Positions 27,023 to 35,927 are shown, numbered from the stretch's first letter. The stretch: DNA of 49,218 nt from Colwellia sp. 39_35_sub15_T18 (GCA_002162675.1 MAAE01000001.1:1-49218); one strand, 5' to 3'. Notes: generated by a model from the sequence alone, not told the origin. Numbers and translations are program-made.

Positions 27023-28819
27023 ATGAACATAAAACGCAAAACTCTTTTTTGGAAGTTATATCCCTCCTTTTTAATTATTTCATTTATCTCATTGCTCGCC
27101 ATTGTAATGATTGCTCTTTGGTCATTTAAGTCATTCTATTATCAAGAACGTGCTGTTGACTTAGAAATAAGAGCAAAAATTTTAACGCCTGAGTTTTCTC
27201 GGCTTATTCAAACTCAAAATTATCAAGAAATTCAAAAAAAGTCTCAACAACTCGGCGACGATTCATCAACACGAATTACTATAATTTTACCTTCAGGAAA
27301 AATTATTGGCGATACTAAAAAAGATCCAACCACCATGGATAATCATAAAAACCGCCCTGAAATTGAACAAGCAACACGTTACGGAAAAGGTTTGTCAATA
27401 AGGTATGGTCACACACTAGCAATTGACTCAATGTATTTTGCTATGCCTATCATCGCACAAAACAAAATGATTGGCATAATGAGAACGTCTACTCCTTTAG
27501 ATACGCTGCGCAATGCTTTATGGAGTATTTATTATAAAGTATCGTTAGGCTTTTTTATTCTCATTATAATTACCGCATTTGCTAGCTGGTGGATGTCAAA
27601 AGCGTTAGTTAGACCGCTAGAAATAATAAAAGTACAAGCGCAACGATTAGCCAAAGGCGACTTTTCCAGCCGCGTGCAATTAAGCTCAAACGACTCGCTT
27701 GAATCTGAACAATTAGGCCAAGCATTTAACGAAATTGCCATTCAATTAAATCAACGCATTGAAATCATTCTTAACCAGAGAAACGAGCAAGAAGCCGTAT
27801 TTTCTAGCATGGTTGAAGGCGTTATTGCCGTTGATAGTAACGAGAACATTATCCGTATCAATCAAGCCGCCTATAATATTTTAAAAATTTCAGAACAAAA
27901 CATTGAAGGTATTAAACTAGAAAGCGTTATAGATAATGTTGAATTACATAAACTTATTTTATTTGCCCTACAACAAGACACACCTTTAGGGCAAGAAATC
28001 ATTATTCATAACGACGTTGAACAAGTTTTATTTGCCCAATCAGCGCCTTTACTTGATATACATAAAAACAAATGTGGCACCCTAGTCGTATTTAATGACA
28101 TTACCAAACTAAAAGAATTTGAATTACAAAGAAAAGAATTTGTTGCTAATGTATCGCACGAGCTTAGAACGCCTCTTACCGCTATTCAGGGCTTGTCTGA
28201 AACGTTGATAGAATTCCCTGATTTAGTCCAAGAAAAAAGGGCTTATTTCATTGATGTTATCCATACTCATTCCATTCGTTTAGAAAGCATTATTGAAAAT
28301 TTACTGACCTTATCTAAAATAGAGAAAGAAACGGAAACAGAAATTGACGAACTTGATTTTGTAGAAGAGTCAATTACTTTAGCATTAAGTAATGCTATTT
28401 TTCTTTGTAAAGACAAAGCGTTAAAAAGAAATATCGACATTATATTAAATAATGCCGAAGACATAATATTTAAGCATAACTCCTCACTAATTGAACAAGC
28501 TATTATCAACTTGCTAAACAATGCAATTAAATACAGCAATGGCGACAGCGAAATAAAAATAACTGTTATAAAGCAAAATAATAACATTGAAATAAGTGTT
28601 GAAGACAAAGGTAACGGTATTCCAGAAGAGCATTTATCACGATTATTTGAGCGCTTTTATCGAGTAGATAAAGCCCGCAGTAGAAAATTAGGTGGGACAG
28701 GGTTAGGTTTATCTATTGTCAAACATATTGCCTTAGCTCACAACGGTACGGTACAGGTGAAAAGTGAAATAAATAAAGGCAGTATTTTCTCGCTAATATT
28801 GCCGTTACAAAGTGACTGA
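27023..28819 (+). CDS. PhoR-like membrane sensor histidine kinase, orphan
   Basis: 598-aa sensor kinase. TM1 (about 14-36), a periplasmic sensor domain of about 135 residues, TM2 (about 172-193), HAMP (about 193-250), PAS (about 255-365), HisKA (VSHELRTPLTAIQGL, His about 378) and HATPase ([24 protein letters not shown]). This matches the long PhoR/PnpS type with an extracytoplasmic domain, often linked to phosphate or cell-envelope sensing. Such genes normally follow a phoB-type regulator gene, but here the upstream 535 nt contains none and the downstream gene is a carbonic anhydrase. The partner must be encoded elsewhere. Confidence 0.9.
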   Translation: MNIKRKTLFWKLYPSFLIISFISLLAIVMIALWSFKSFYYQERAVDLEIRAKILTPEFSRLIQTQNYQEIQKKSQQLGDDSSTRITIILPSGKIIGDTKKDPTTMDNHKNRPEIEQATRYGKGLSIRYGHTLAIDSMYFAMPIIAQNKMIGIMRTSTPLDTLRNALWSIYYKVSLGFFILIIITAFASWWMSKALVRPLEIIKVQAQRLAKGDFSSRVQLSSNDSLESEQLGQAFNEIAIQLNQRIEIILNQRNEQEAVFSSMVEGVIAVDSNENIIRINQAAYNILKISEQNIEGIKLESVIDNVELHKLILFALQQDTPLGQEIIIHNDVEQVLFAQSAPLLDIHKNKCGTLVVFNDITKLKEFELQRKEFVANVSHELRTPLTAIQGLSETLIEFPDLVQEKRAYFIDVIHTHSIRLESIIENLLTLSKIEKETETEIDELDFVEESITLALSNAIFLCKDKALKRNIDIILNNAEDIIFKHNSSLIEQAIINLLNNAIKYSNGDSEIKITVIKQNNNIEISVEDKGNGIPEEHLSRLFERFYRVDKARSRKLGGTGLGLSIVKHIALAHNGTVQVKSEINKGSIFSLILPLQSD

Positions 28820-28885
28820 ATATAATTTCTAATTAGCTATATTAAGTTAAATCAATTCAATAGATAAATATTAAGGTACTAAAAT

Positions 28886-29407
28886 ATGCTTTATCAGTTA
28901 GGTGAACTTACTCCAAATATTCCAACAAGCTGCTTTATCGCACCAAACGCCAGTGTCATTGGCAATGTAGAGTTAGCTGACAACGCCAGTATTTGGTTTA
29001 ATGTCGTGATCAGAGCCGATTTAGCGCAAGTCAAAATAGGGGAAAATTCAAATATTCAAGACGGTTGTGTTTTGCATGTTGATGAAGGCTTTCCCATTAC
29101 TGTTGCTGAAAATGTAACGGTTGGCCATAAAGCCATGTTACATGGTTGCTCTATCGGTGCAGGCAGCTTAATTGGTATAAATGCCGTGGTGTTAAATGGT
29201 GCCAACATTGGCAAAAACTGTTTAGTGGGTGCCAATGCATTGGTGACAGAAAACATGCACATTCCTGACGGTAGCTTAGTCTTAGGATCGCCGGCAAAAG
29301 TGGTTAAACAACTCGATGATAAAACCAAGGAAATGCTCGCAGCAGGCGCTGCTCATTATGTTCATAGCAGTCATCAATATATGACAGAGTTAAAAAAAAT
29401 AGGTTAA
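28886..29407 (+). CDS. gamma-class carbonic anhydrase family protein (YrdA-like)
   Basis: 173-aa left-handed beta-helix protein of hexapeptide repeats (for example NASIWFNVVIRADLAQVKIG). The three zinc-ligand His of gamma carbonic anhydrases are conserved in CVLHVDEG and GHKAMLHGCSIG. YrdA/PaaY-type members form trimers. Activity as carbonic anhydrase varies among them. The ATG is preceded by AAGG. It lies 66 nt downstream of the orphan kinase gene and could share its transcript. Confidence 0.92.
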   Translation: MLYQLGELTPNIPTSCFIAPNASVIGNVELADNASIWFNVVIRADLAQVKIGENSNIQDGCVLHVDEGFPITVAENVTVGHKAMLHGCSIGAGSLIGINAVVLNGANIGKNCLVGANALVTENMHIPDGSLVLGSPAKVVKQLDDKTKEMLAAGAAHYVHSSHQYMTELKKIG

Positions 29408-29453
29408 TTTATGTCGAGCGTTTTATATTACCCTATTTGAACGCGCTTTTACC

Positions 29454-29897
29454 TTAACGACAGTTTTCTTTAATTAGCTTAGTGAGTTTTTTATTTTGTG
29501 CTGCTAATTCTTCTTCGCTTTGGTAATGGCGCTCGCCAGTGGCTGACATCAAATAAATACGGCCACCTTGTTGATAAATAGCAAGTTTTCTTTTTAAGTT
29601 ATTACAATATCCCTTATTTTTCTTTATTTGCTTTGCTTTTGTTTGAGCTTGTTCTGCCCTAACTTTCTTGGTTTTATTATAGTCTTGTTGCCACTGACTG
29701 TTTTGGGTGACAGGGTTAGAAATATTACCATTTTCTTTAGGCTTTATCGTGGTAACGTTTTCATCAACAATGGGCTTATCGCTAAAATGCACCTTGCCAT
29801 CTTTATCCGTCCAAGTGTAAATCTCTGCGTTTAAATCAGATGATATGATGCTGCTCGCCACCAGTAAAACAGTGCCTAATAAATGTAGATTTTTCAT
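29454..29897 (-). CDS. exported DUF4124 protein
   Basis: 147-aa protein with a cleavable signal peptide (MKNLHLLGTVLLVASSIISS) and the DUF4124 motif directly after it: AEIYTWTDKDGKVHFSDKP. A charged, low-complexity middle and a helical C-terminus with Cys residues follow. DUF4124 domains are common in periplasmic proteins of gammaproteobacteria and have no known role. It is convergent with the carbonic anhydrase gene and divergent from the DUF4124-M23 gene, with 160 nt between the two DUF4124 genes for shared control. Confidence 0.87.
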   Translation of the reverse strand: MKNLHLLGTVLLVASSIISSDLNAEIYTWTDKDGKVHFSDKPIVDENVTTIKPKENGNISNPVTQNSQWQQDYNKTKKVRAEQAQTKAKQIKKNKGYCNNLKRKLAIYQQGGRIYLMSATGERHYQSEEELAAQNKKLTKLIKENCR

Positions 29898-30057
29898 AAA
29901 GTCCCTTTTGTGTATTAATGCTTTTTTAACCTTGTGTTCGTTTTTAATAAGAGAAGATCACTCATATAATGAAACCATAGCACAGCTTTATTAGAATGTG
30001 ATCGCTTGCTATGATTCACTCTAAAGTTATTTAATAAATAAGACAAGGAAGATGTTA

Positions 30058-30948
30058 ATGAAGGGATTATGGCTATTATTACTGACTGGGTGTCTGACTA
30101 TTTGCCAAGCCGGTCAAATTTATAAATATAAAGATGGCAATGGCAACTGGATTTTTAGCGACAAACAGCCAGAAAAAGTGCAAGATTTTGAAACGCTAAA
30201 GTACGAAAATTCGAAAAAACCAACCACTAAAATTAAGCTTTATTATGTTAAAAACAGTGAGGGTTATACGCTACATGCCAAAAATACTTTTTTTAGCCCT
30301 GTTGAAATAACCATTGCGCGCCCTGATACTCAAAATTCTATTCGAAAAGTTATTCCTGCCAGAGATAATGTTGCTTTATTTCACCATGATAAAAAAACTG
30401 AAAACTTAAATTATTACTGGTCTTTGGGCGACCCTGCCAGTATTGCTGACAACTACCAATATCATGCACCATTCACTTCGCTTAAAGGGCATATAATCAC
30501 CCAAGCTTTTAATGGCAAATTTTCTCATCAAAATGATTACAATAAATATGCCGTAGATATTGCCATGGATGTGGGTACCTATTTGACCGCGGTACGAGCA
30601 GGTACCGTGGTTTGGGTTAAAGATGATTACCACATGAGCGGTACTACGCGTTATTTCCTCGATAAAGCCAATGGTATTAAAATATTGCATGATGATGGCA
30701 CTTTTTCACATTATGCCCATATTTTAATGGACACGGCAATAGTAAAAGCAGGGGATAAAGTGGCACTTGGTGAACGATTAGCTCGCTCAGGTTCATCAGG
30801 ATTTTCTACCGGACCTCATCTGCATTTTTCAATTACTAAAAATATAGGTATGAAAAATATCTCGATCCCTTTTAAGTTTGTTGATAATAAGGGTTCAGTA
30901 TTTACACCTAAAAGAGCAATGATTATGGTGGGAACCAGTAAGCCATAA
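30058..30948 (+). CDS. M23 peptidase with N-terminal DUF4124 domain
   Basis: 296-aa exported protein. Signal peptide MKGLWLLLLTGCLTICQA, then a DUF4124 motif (GQIYKYKDGNGNWIFSDKQP), a linker beta-domain and a C-terminal M23 metallopeptidase (lysostaphin/LytM fold). Zinc ligands are visible in HQNDYNKYAVD (HxxxxxxxxxD type) and in the final HLHF motif, with GTVVWV and FSHYAHI typical of the core. It should cleave peptidoglycan cross-links in the periplasm or lie there as an activator. The ATG at 30058 has AAGGAAG at good spacing. An ATG two codons earlier is too close. Confidence 0.88.
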   Translation: MKGLWLLLLTGCLTICQAGQIYKYKDGNGNWIFSDKQPEKVQDFETLKYENSKKPTTKIKLYYVKNSEGYTLHAKNTFFSPVEITIARPDTQNSIRKVIPARDNVALFHHDKKTENLNYYWSLGDPASIADNYQYHAPFTSLKGHIITQAFNGKFSHQNDYNKYAVDIAMDVGTYLTAVRAGTVVWVKDDYHMSGTTRYFLDKANGIKILHDDGTFSHYAHILMDTAIVKAGDKVALGERLARSGSSGFSTGPHLHFSITKNIGMKNISIPFKFVDNKGSVFTPKRAMIMVGTSKP

Positions 30949-30982
30949 TCGCTTTACTAAGCTCTGAGGCTACCTATAAAAG

Positions 30983-31719
30983 TTACTGCCCTGCCCCGCC
31001 AAATAAAACCACGTCATGGTTATCTAACCACAGCGGATATTTTGCCATCACCTTGGTGAACATAGGGCTTTGCAGGTAGTTATTCAGCCATTGTTTTACT
31101 TTCGGATAAGGTGATTGCAAATACCATTGCCGCTCTACTCGAGCAAACTGCCGAATAAACGGCAGCAAGGCAATATCAACAAGGCTTTCTTGCTCAGACA
31201 TTAAAAAAGCATGGTTCGTTAAACGATTTTCTAGCGCTTGAATAAATAACTCACAGGCGGCTCTACATTCAGTAATATTACTTTCTTTATAACGCTTAGC
31301 GCATTTGTATTGCTCTAAATACCCTTTGAACTCGTCATCAAAGCTATGAATAATGGCTAGCATGTCAGTTAACGTGTTTTCCCTGTTATTTACACTGTTA
31401 CTTACACCGCTATTTACATCGTTATTGACACTCTGCAATAAATTATTAGGTCGGTTTCTTTTAGCGCCCAAAGCATTACCTCTAAACTTTCGTCTATTAC
31501 TGTACCGTTATTTAATACCAATACAGGTACCGTCGCTTTAGGTGACGCCGCTATCATTTCATCGGGTTTATTACTGAGAACTACATCGCGTAACTGAATG
31601 GTTTGTTTGGCTTTAAAAATAGCCATTCGCGCACGCATGGCATAGGGACAATTTCTTAGCGAATAAAGAATAGGTAATTTTTCATGTTCTGTATTAACGA
31701 TATTGACGACTTTATTCAT
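30983..31719 (-). pseudogene. glutathione S-transferase-like gene, broken by a one-base deletion
   Basis: Two overlapping frames give one GST. The first (ATG at 31719, MNKVVNIVN) encodes the thioredoxin-like half with NCPYAMRARMAIFKAK, SPKATVPVLVLNNG and ESLEVMLWALKETD. The second encodes the helical half (from RPNNLLQ through LVDIALLPFIRQFARV). Adding one C near 31451 (GACCTAAT to GACCCTAAT) restores a continuous protein reading KETDPNNLLQ. The helical half also contains a 16-residue insertion made by a 12-bp repeat. Either a real pseudogene or a sequencing error. The otherwise intact coding suggests a recent event. Confidence 0.8.
31384..31431. repeat. 12-bp degenerate tandem repeat inside the GST gene, 4 units
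   Basis: The units TGTTATTTACAC, TGTTACTTACAC, CGCTATTTACAT and CGTTATTGACAC follow head to tail. On the coding strand they give a VNND / VNSG / VSNS / VNNR peptide, an in-frame insertion between the two GST domains. Confidence 0.8.
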
Positions 31720-31782
31720 TGTTTTGCTTCTAACTGAAGGTAAATAACGGCAACGGCAAACCACTTTAACGGTATTAATTGG

Positions 31783-32670
31783 CTAAATTCTACAATGGCT
31801 ATTTAAAAATGAAGCTGTCGTGTCAATCAGCTCTGCCCTAGAGGAAGAAAAGCTATGATCATCTTCAATAATTTTATAGAAAATTTGGCTGTTTTTTGTC
31901 GCTTTTAACGCTGATACCAAGGGGGTGATGTGCAGCTCCATTGGGATCACCCACGTATTGGCGGGTATGAACAACACTGGCCGGCCATTAATATTATTAA
32001 CACGATTAACTAAGTTTAATGCTACGCCATATTTTTTAGTTTCAGCCTGAGCTTTTGCCCCAGACCAGCCCTTTAGCATAAATAAACTATCACTGTATTC
32101 TTTCCATAATTGTGCCGTTTTAGGATCGTTAATAAAACCGCTATTGTTGGCACCTAAATTGGCGCCATCATAAGCAACTGCACATTTAACCAAAGGGTTA
32201 TCAAGAATACCCGCAATAGCCATGTGTCCTCCCATACTATGCCCGACTACTGATATTTGCTGTCGATCAATGCGCAATGCCAAGGCATTTTTTTCATCAT
32301 TAAGATAATTCAATACCACTTGAACATCTTGCTCTGCATTGCGAAAAGAAAACTGCCCTTCACTGCCCCAAGCACCGCGGTAATGAAAAAACACCACATT
32401 CCATCCTTTGCTACGTAAAGCTTGCGCCACATCCAAATTTTTCTCATTGCCTGGGTAGCCGTGCAATAGCAATACAGTGGGATGCGAACCTTCGCCTGCG
32501 GCTACATAAGCAAGCCCTGACATACGCTGTTCATGAGAAACGATAGTAAGTTCAGTGATGCTTGGGGGATTATCACTAAGGGCTTTTGCAAAAGCTGAAT
32601 TTGATAACAACAAGGCTATACTTATAACTACAATATTTAAAGTGCTAAACATAATTTTCCTTGGGTACAT
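31783..32670 (-). CDS. secreted alpha/beta-hydrolase (S9-like)
   Basis: 295-aa enzyme with a signal peptide (about residues 1-28, SIALLLSNSAFAKA). The fold is shown by LLLHGYPGNEKNLDVAQAL (oxyanion loop), GHSMGGHMAI (nucleophile Ser) and EDDHSFSSSRAEL (catalytic His). It resembles dienelactone-hydrolase/prolyl-oligopeptidase-type (S9) esterases or peptidases acting in the periplasm. The substrate is unknown. It lies upstream of the broken GST gene on the same strand, about 60 nt apart. Confidence 0.87.
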   Translation of the reverse strand: MYPRKIMFSTLNIVVISIALLLSNSAFAKALSDNPPSITELTIVSHEQRMSGLAYVAAGEGSHPTVLLLHGYPGNEKNLDVAQALRSKGWNVVFFHYRGAWGSEGQFSFRNAEQDVQVVLNYLNDEKNALALRIDRQQISVVGHSMGGHMAIAGILDNPLVKCAVAYDGANLGANNSGFINDPKTAQLWKEYSDSLFMLKGWSGAKAQAETKKYGVALNLVNRVNNINGRPVLFIPANTWVIPMELHITPLVSALKATKNSQIFYKIIEDDHSFSSSRAELIDTTASFLNSHCRI

Positions 32671-32850
32671 TTTTATGAGGTACCGTTTTAAAAACTAATT
32701 TTTACTTATTATCCATTATTTTTTGATTTTTAATATTTTTTTTATTGCTACTGACACCACGCTGTCAGGAGGAGCTGTTTATTATCTATTTCGTTGAAAA
32801 TATTCAGCATGAACAAATTTAATAATAAACACAAATAAAAGGATTATAAA

Positions 32851-33177
32851 ATGACCACAACAGTGATTGAGTTAGTGACTTTCAAATTAAAACAAAATAC
32901 TGATAAGTCAGTATTAAACAACATTAACCCTAAGGTTAATGACTTTTTAAAAAGCCAAACAGGCTTTTTGTATCGTTCGTCAAGTGAAGATGAATCTGGC
33001 CTGCTATACGATATTGTTTATTGGCAAGACATGGCTTGTGCTAAACAGGCGGGTGCAGCATTTGAGCAGTCTGAAGCTGGTGGTTTATTAATGTCGGTGA
33101 CTGACATGGATAGTGTTACCATGCAATATATGAGTGCAATAACAGAAGCTATGTCTTGTGAAGGCACGCCTGCATAG
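32851..33177 (+). CDS. small dimeric alpha-beta-barrel-like protein
   Basis: 108-aa soluble protein. The N-terminal VIELVTFKLKQNTDKSVLNN and the central GFLYRSSSEDESGLLYDIVYW follow the pattern of ferredoxin-like dimeric barrels related to antibiotic-biosynthesis monooxygenases or stress-response EthD-like proteins. Catalytic residues cannot be named. It has a good upstream AAGGAT ribosome binding site and its own terminator. It precedes a WYL regulator on the same strand and may be one of its targets (inference). Confidence 0.7.
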   Translation: MTTTVIELVTFKLKQNTDKSVLNNINPKVNDFLKSQTGFLYRSSSEDESGLLYDIVYWQDMACAKQAGAAFEQSEAGGLLMSVTDMDSVTMQYMSAITEAMSCEGTPA

Positions 33178-33197
33178 CTGATTTTTAATGGCGTAAG

Positions 33198-33223
33198 CGC
33201 ACAAAAAAATTGTGCGTTTATTA
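33198..33223 (+). terminator. intrinsic terminator
   Basis: CGCACAA and TTGTGCG form a 7-bp stem around AAAAA, followed by TTTATTAT. It lies 20 nt after the stop of the small 108-aa gene. Confidence 0.7.
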
Positions 33224-33231
33224 TCTATATG

Positions 33232-33260
33232 ATACTAGGAAACAATATAATACTAGGAAA
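33232..33260. repeat. direct repeat of ATACTAGGAAA at the WYL gene start
   Basis: Two exact copies (33232-33242 and 33250-33260) sit 18 bp apart directly before the WYL regulator ATG, the second touching it. Each copy contains AGGA, so the duplication also doubles the ribosome-binding-like sequence. It could also be an operator (inference). Confidence 0.5.
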
Positions 33261-33961
33261 TGATATTGAGAAAAGCTGAACGATTGTTTCAAATATTAAC
33301 GCTACTACGCAGTAAACGCTCCGTTGTTACCGCACAACAATTAGCTGAAGAGCTAGAAGTATCAGAGCGCACTATATATCGAGACATACAGGCATTATCA
33401 TTATCTGGCGTGCCCATTGAAGCCGAGGCCGGTATAGGCTATAAACTGAAAAAAAACTTTACTCTGCCGCCTTTAATGTTTGATGAAGCTGAAATCGAAG
33501 CGTTGTTACTGGGCGTGAGAATGGTAGAAAGCTGGAGTAATAAAAAAATGGCCATAGCAGCAGCGTCTGCTCTAGCCAAAATACATGCCGTTCTACCAGA
33601 AAAACTACATAAAGCCTCAGTGCAACAGCCCGAATGGGTGATAGTACCCAAATTTACCGCCAATGATACCGAGCAATATAGCGAACAAATATCTTCGGCC
33701 ATTAAAGCATTGCAAGTGGTTTGTTTAACTTATCAAGACGAGCACGGCAGACAAAGTCAACGAGATATCTGGCCGCTAGGTTTAATATATTGGGGGAAAA
33801 CTTGGACCATAGCCGCTTGGTGTACTAAACGAGGTGATTATCGTTTATTTCGCTTAGACCGTATTAACACCTTAAGGATGAAAACTGAGCATTTTCAATT
33901 AACGGCTGAAATTAACTTACAACACTATATTAAAATTCAAAATGACATGCATGGTGAGTAA
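33260..33961 (+). CDS. YafY-type regulator (HTH_11 plus WYL domain)
   Basis: 233-aa transcription regulator. The winged helix (residues ~5-55: ERLFQILTLLRSKRSVVTAQ, then LEVSERTIYRDIQALS) is HTH_11. The C-terminal half is a WYL domain (WPLGLIYWGKTWTIAAWCTK, DYRLFRLDRI). WYL proteins bind small molecules or nucleic acids and regulate nearby genes. The AGGA lies very close to the ATG. A TTG two codons on (33266) would have better spacing, so the exact start is open. It lies downstream of the small dimeric-barrel gene. Confidence 0.9.
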   Translation: MILRKAERLFQILTLLRSKRSVVTAQQLAEELEVSERTIYRDIQALSLSGVPIEAEAGIGYKLKKNFTLPPLMFDEAEIEALLLGVRMVESWSNKKMAIAAASALAKIHAVLPEKLHKASVQQPEWVIVPKFTANDTEQYSEQISSAIKALQVVCLTYQDEHGRQSQRDIWPLGLIYWGKTWTIAAWCTKRGDYRLFRLDRINTLRMKTEHFQLTAEINLQHYIKIQNDMHGE

Positions 33962-33989
33962 GCTTTTTTGTAACTTAATCTTTCATCAC

Positions 33990-34571
33990 TTAACGGCAAA
34001 TATCACTATAAAGCTGCTCTGCTAATTGCTCTATTACTTCTGCTTCAGGATGAGTTTGTGCAAAAGTTCTTAAGCCGTATATACCCATTAAAAAATAACG
34101 CGCTAAATGATCACTGTCTTTTTTCGCGCTGATGCTTTTTTCTATTTTTGCTTGTGCAAATTTTTCTGCTAATGATTGCTGTAACGAAAACAAATTACCA
34201 CTAATAATTTGTTGAATTTCTTCGTCTTGCTCAGCCATTTCATTTAGTGCTTTAGTCAGCAAACAAGCTTTCGCGCTATCACCGCTAATACATTCAGCCA
34301 CAACATTATCAAGATATGTTTTTAAATTAACTATGCTTAGTTGTGCTGCTGAAAAAAAACGTTCAAATTCAGCGGTTCTATCTAAGCGATATTGCTCAAG
34401 AGCGGCTAACAACAAACCACGTTTATTTTCAAACGCGCAGTAAATAGAGCCTGGATGTAGGCCTGTCGCCTTTTTAAGATCCTGCATACTGGTTTTAGCA
34501 TAACCTTTATGCAAAAAAGCAGTCATTGCCGACCTTAGTACTTTTTCTTTATCAAACTCTGCATTGCGCAT
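33990..34571 (-). CDS. TetR/AcrR-family repressor
   Basis: 193-aa TetR-type regulator. Its N-terminal helix-turn-helix reads VLRSAMTAFLHKGYAKTSMQ, then LKKATGLHPGSIYCAFENKR. The ligand domain includes two Cys in AECISGDSAKACLLTKAL and a further Cys at the very C-terminus. It is divergent from the Old Yellow Enzyme gene, an arrangement like nemR-nemA in which the repressor's Cys residues react with electrophiles (known for NemR, inferred here). Three palindromes in the shared promoter region are its likely binding sites. Confidence 0.9.
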   Translation of the reverse strand: MRNAEFDKEKVLRSAMTAFLHKGYAKTSMQDLKKATGLHPGSIYCAFENKRGLLLAALEQYRLDRTAEFERFFSAAQLSIVNLKTYLDNVVAECISGDSAKACLLTKALNEMAEQDEEIQQIISGNLFSLQQSLAEKFAQAKIEKSISAKKDSDHLARYFLMGIYGLRTFAQTHPEAEVIEQLAEQLYSDICR

Positions 34572-34616
34572 TAATTTTTATCTTTATAACTTTAGATAAC
34601 TTGATTGTACTCAATT

Positions 34617-34683
34617 TTGAATGATTGTTCAAAATAATACTTGAATGATCGTTCAAACAAGAGTATCTTGAACAAACATTCAA
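34617..34683. promoter_or_regulatory. three operator-like palindromes between tetR-type and OYE genes
   Basis: TTGAATGATTGTTCAA (34617-34632), TTGAATGATCGTTCAA (34641-34656) and TTGAACAAACATTCAA (34668-34683) share TTGAA/TTCAA half-sites in a 16-bp frame. They start 24 and 27 bp apart. They fill the divergent region and overlap the likely OYE promoter, as expected for TetR-type repressor sites. Confidence 0.75.
34641..34669 (+). promoter_or_regulatory. likely sigma-70 promoter of the OYE gene
   Basis: TTGAAT (-35, 34641-34646) and TATCTT (-10, 34664-34669) are spaced by 17 bp. The -35 lies inside the central palindrome and the -10 abuts the third, so repressor binding would block RNA polymerase. 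Confidence 0.55.
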
Positions 34684-34697
34684 GAAAGGATAAACCA

Positions 34698-35753
34698 ATG
34701 ACTGAAAATTTACTTAAACCTTATGCGTTAAACAACACCATTAAGCTGAACAACCGTATATTAATGGCACCATTAACTCGCTGTATGGCTGATGATGAAT
34801 TAGTACCAACCCAAGCAATGGCGCAATATTACGCTCGCCGAGCTGATGCGGGTTTAATTATTTCAGAAGCGGTAATAATTCGCCCTGATGGTCAAGGTTA
34901 TCCCAACACACCAGGCTTGTTTACTCAGGCACAAATCGAAGGCTGGAAAAATGTTACTCGCGAAGTACATAACAAAGGCGGAAAAATATTTGCGCAACTT
35001 TGGCATACTGGCCGCGTTGCTCATCCCTATTTTTATGGCAAGGGTGATGACAATGCCGCAGTAATGGCGCCATCAGCCATTGGTGCTGAAGGTAGTGTGC
35101 CGAGAATGCGTGAACTCACTTATAAAACGCCAAAAGCAGTCACTCATGATGATATCAACTCGTTAATCGCTGATTATGCTCAAGCTGCTGCTAATGCAAT
35201 TATCGCTGGCTTTGATGGCGTTGAAATTCATGGTGCTAATGGTTATCTTATTGATCAATTTTTACATCACAATAGTAATCACAGAACCGATGAATACGGT
35301 GGCAGCAACGAAAACATGGCGCGCTTCCCCTTAGCCGTAGTCGATGCCATCATCGCTAAAATTGGCCATGACCGAACCGCGTTAAGAGTGTCACCCGGTG
35401 CGTATTTCAATATGGAAGGTGATAGCCGAGATCGTGAGGTATTTGATTACTTACTTCCGGAGCTAGAAAAACGTAATTTAGCCTTTTTACATATTGGTAT
35501 ATTTGACGATAGCATGGAGTTTGACTATTTAGGTGGCAGCGCATCAAGTTATGTTAGAGCTAATTACAGTAAAACGTTAGTTGGCGTTGGCAGTTACAGC
35601 GCTGAAATGGCAAGTAGTGCAATAAATGATAATAAATTTGATCTTATTGCTATTGGAAGACCTTTTATTGCCAACCCAGATTATGTTAGCAAAGTAAGAA
35701 ATAATGAACCTTTAACCAGCTACTCAGAAGAAATGTTAACCAGTTTAGTTTAA
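34698..35753 (+). CDS. Old Yellow Enzyme family alkene reductase (NemA-like)
   Basis: 351-aa FMN enzyme of the OYE family, an NAD(P)H-dependent reductase of activated C=C bonds and nitro compounds. Seen are the start NNRILMAPLTRCMADDEL, LWHTGRVAHP, the active-site EIHGANGYLIDQFLHH (His/Asn pair), the RTDEYGG signature, and IAIGRPFIANPDY near the C-terminus. The ATG at 34698 has AAGGA upstream. The longer frame runs through the operators and is not coding. Control is probably by the divergent TetR regulator, giving induction by electrophiles (inference). Confidence 0.93.
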   Translation: MTENLLKPYALNNTIKLNNRILMAPLTRCMADDELVPTQAMAQYYARRADAGLIISEAVIIRPDGQGYPNTPGLFTQAQIEGWKNVTREVHNKGGKIFAQLWHTGRVAHPYFYGKGDDNAAVMAPSAIGAEGSVPRMRELTYKTPKAVTHDDINSLIADYAQAAANAIIAGFDGVEIHGANGYLIDQFLHHNSNHRTDEYGGSNENMARFPLAVVDAIIAKIGHDRTALRVSPGAYFNMEGDSRDREVFDYLLPELEKRNLAFLHIGIFDDSMEFDYLGGSASSYVRANYSKTLVGVGSYSAEMASSAINDNKFDLIAIGRPFIANPDYVSKVRNNEPLTSYSEEMLTSLV

Positions 35754-35788
35754 TGATAATTATATCTTAAGCACGACTTTCAAACACA

Positions 35789-35817
35789 ACAAACTCTTTG
35801 ACAGCCAAAGAGTTTGT
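35789..35817. terminator. perfect 12-bp hairpin after the OYE gene
   Basis: ACAAACTCTTTG pairs with CAAAGAGTTTGT around 5 nt. There is no clear T-tail (CATCCCC follows), so it is a processing hairpin or a weak terminator. Confidence 0.45.
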
Positions 35818-35927
35818 CATCCCCTATAACAGTTAAATTTAGCCCCTTTGGCTATTGTTCCTATCTTCTTTTTTAGCCGTTTACAACCATGCTTGTTAAA
35901 TTGTGTTTATTCAGCTTAGAAATATTT

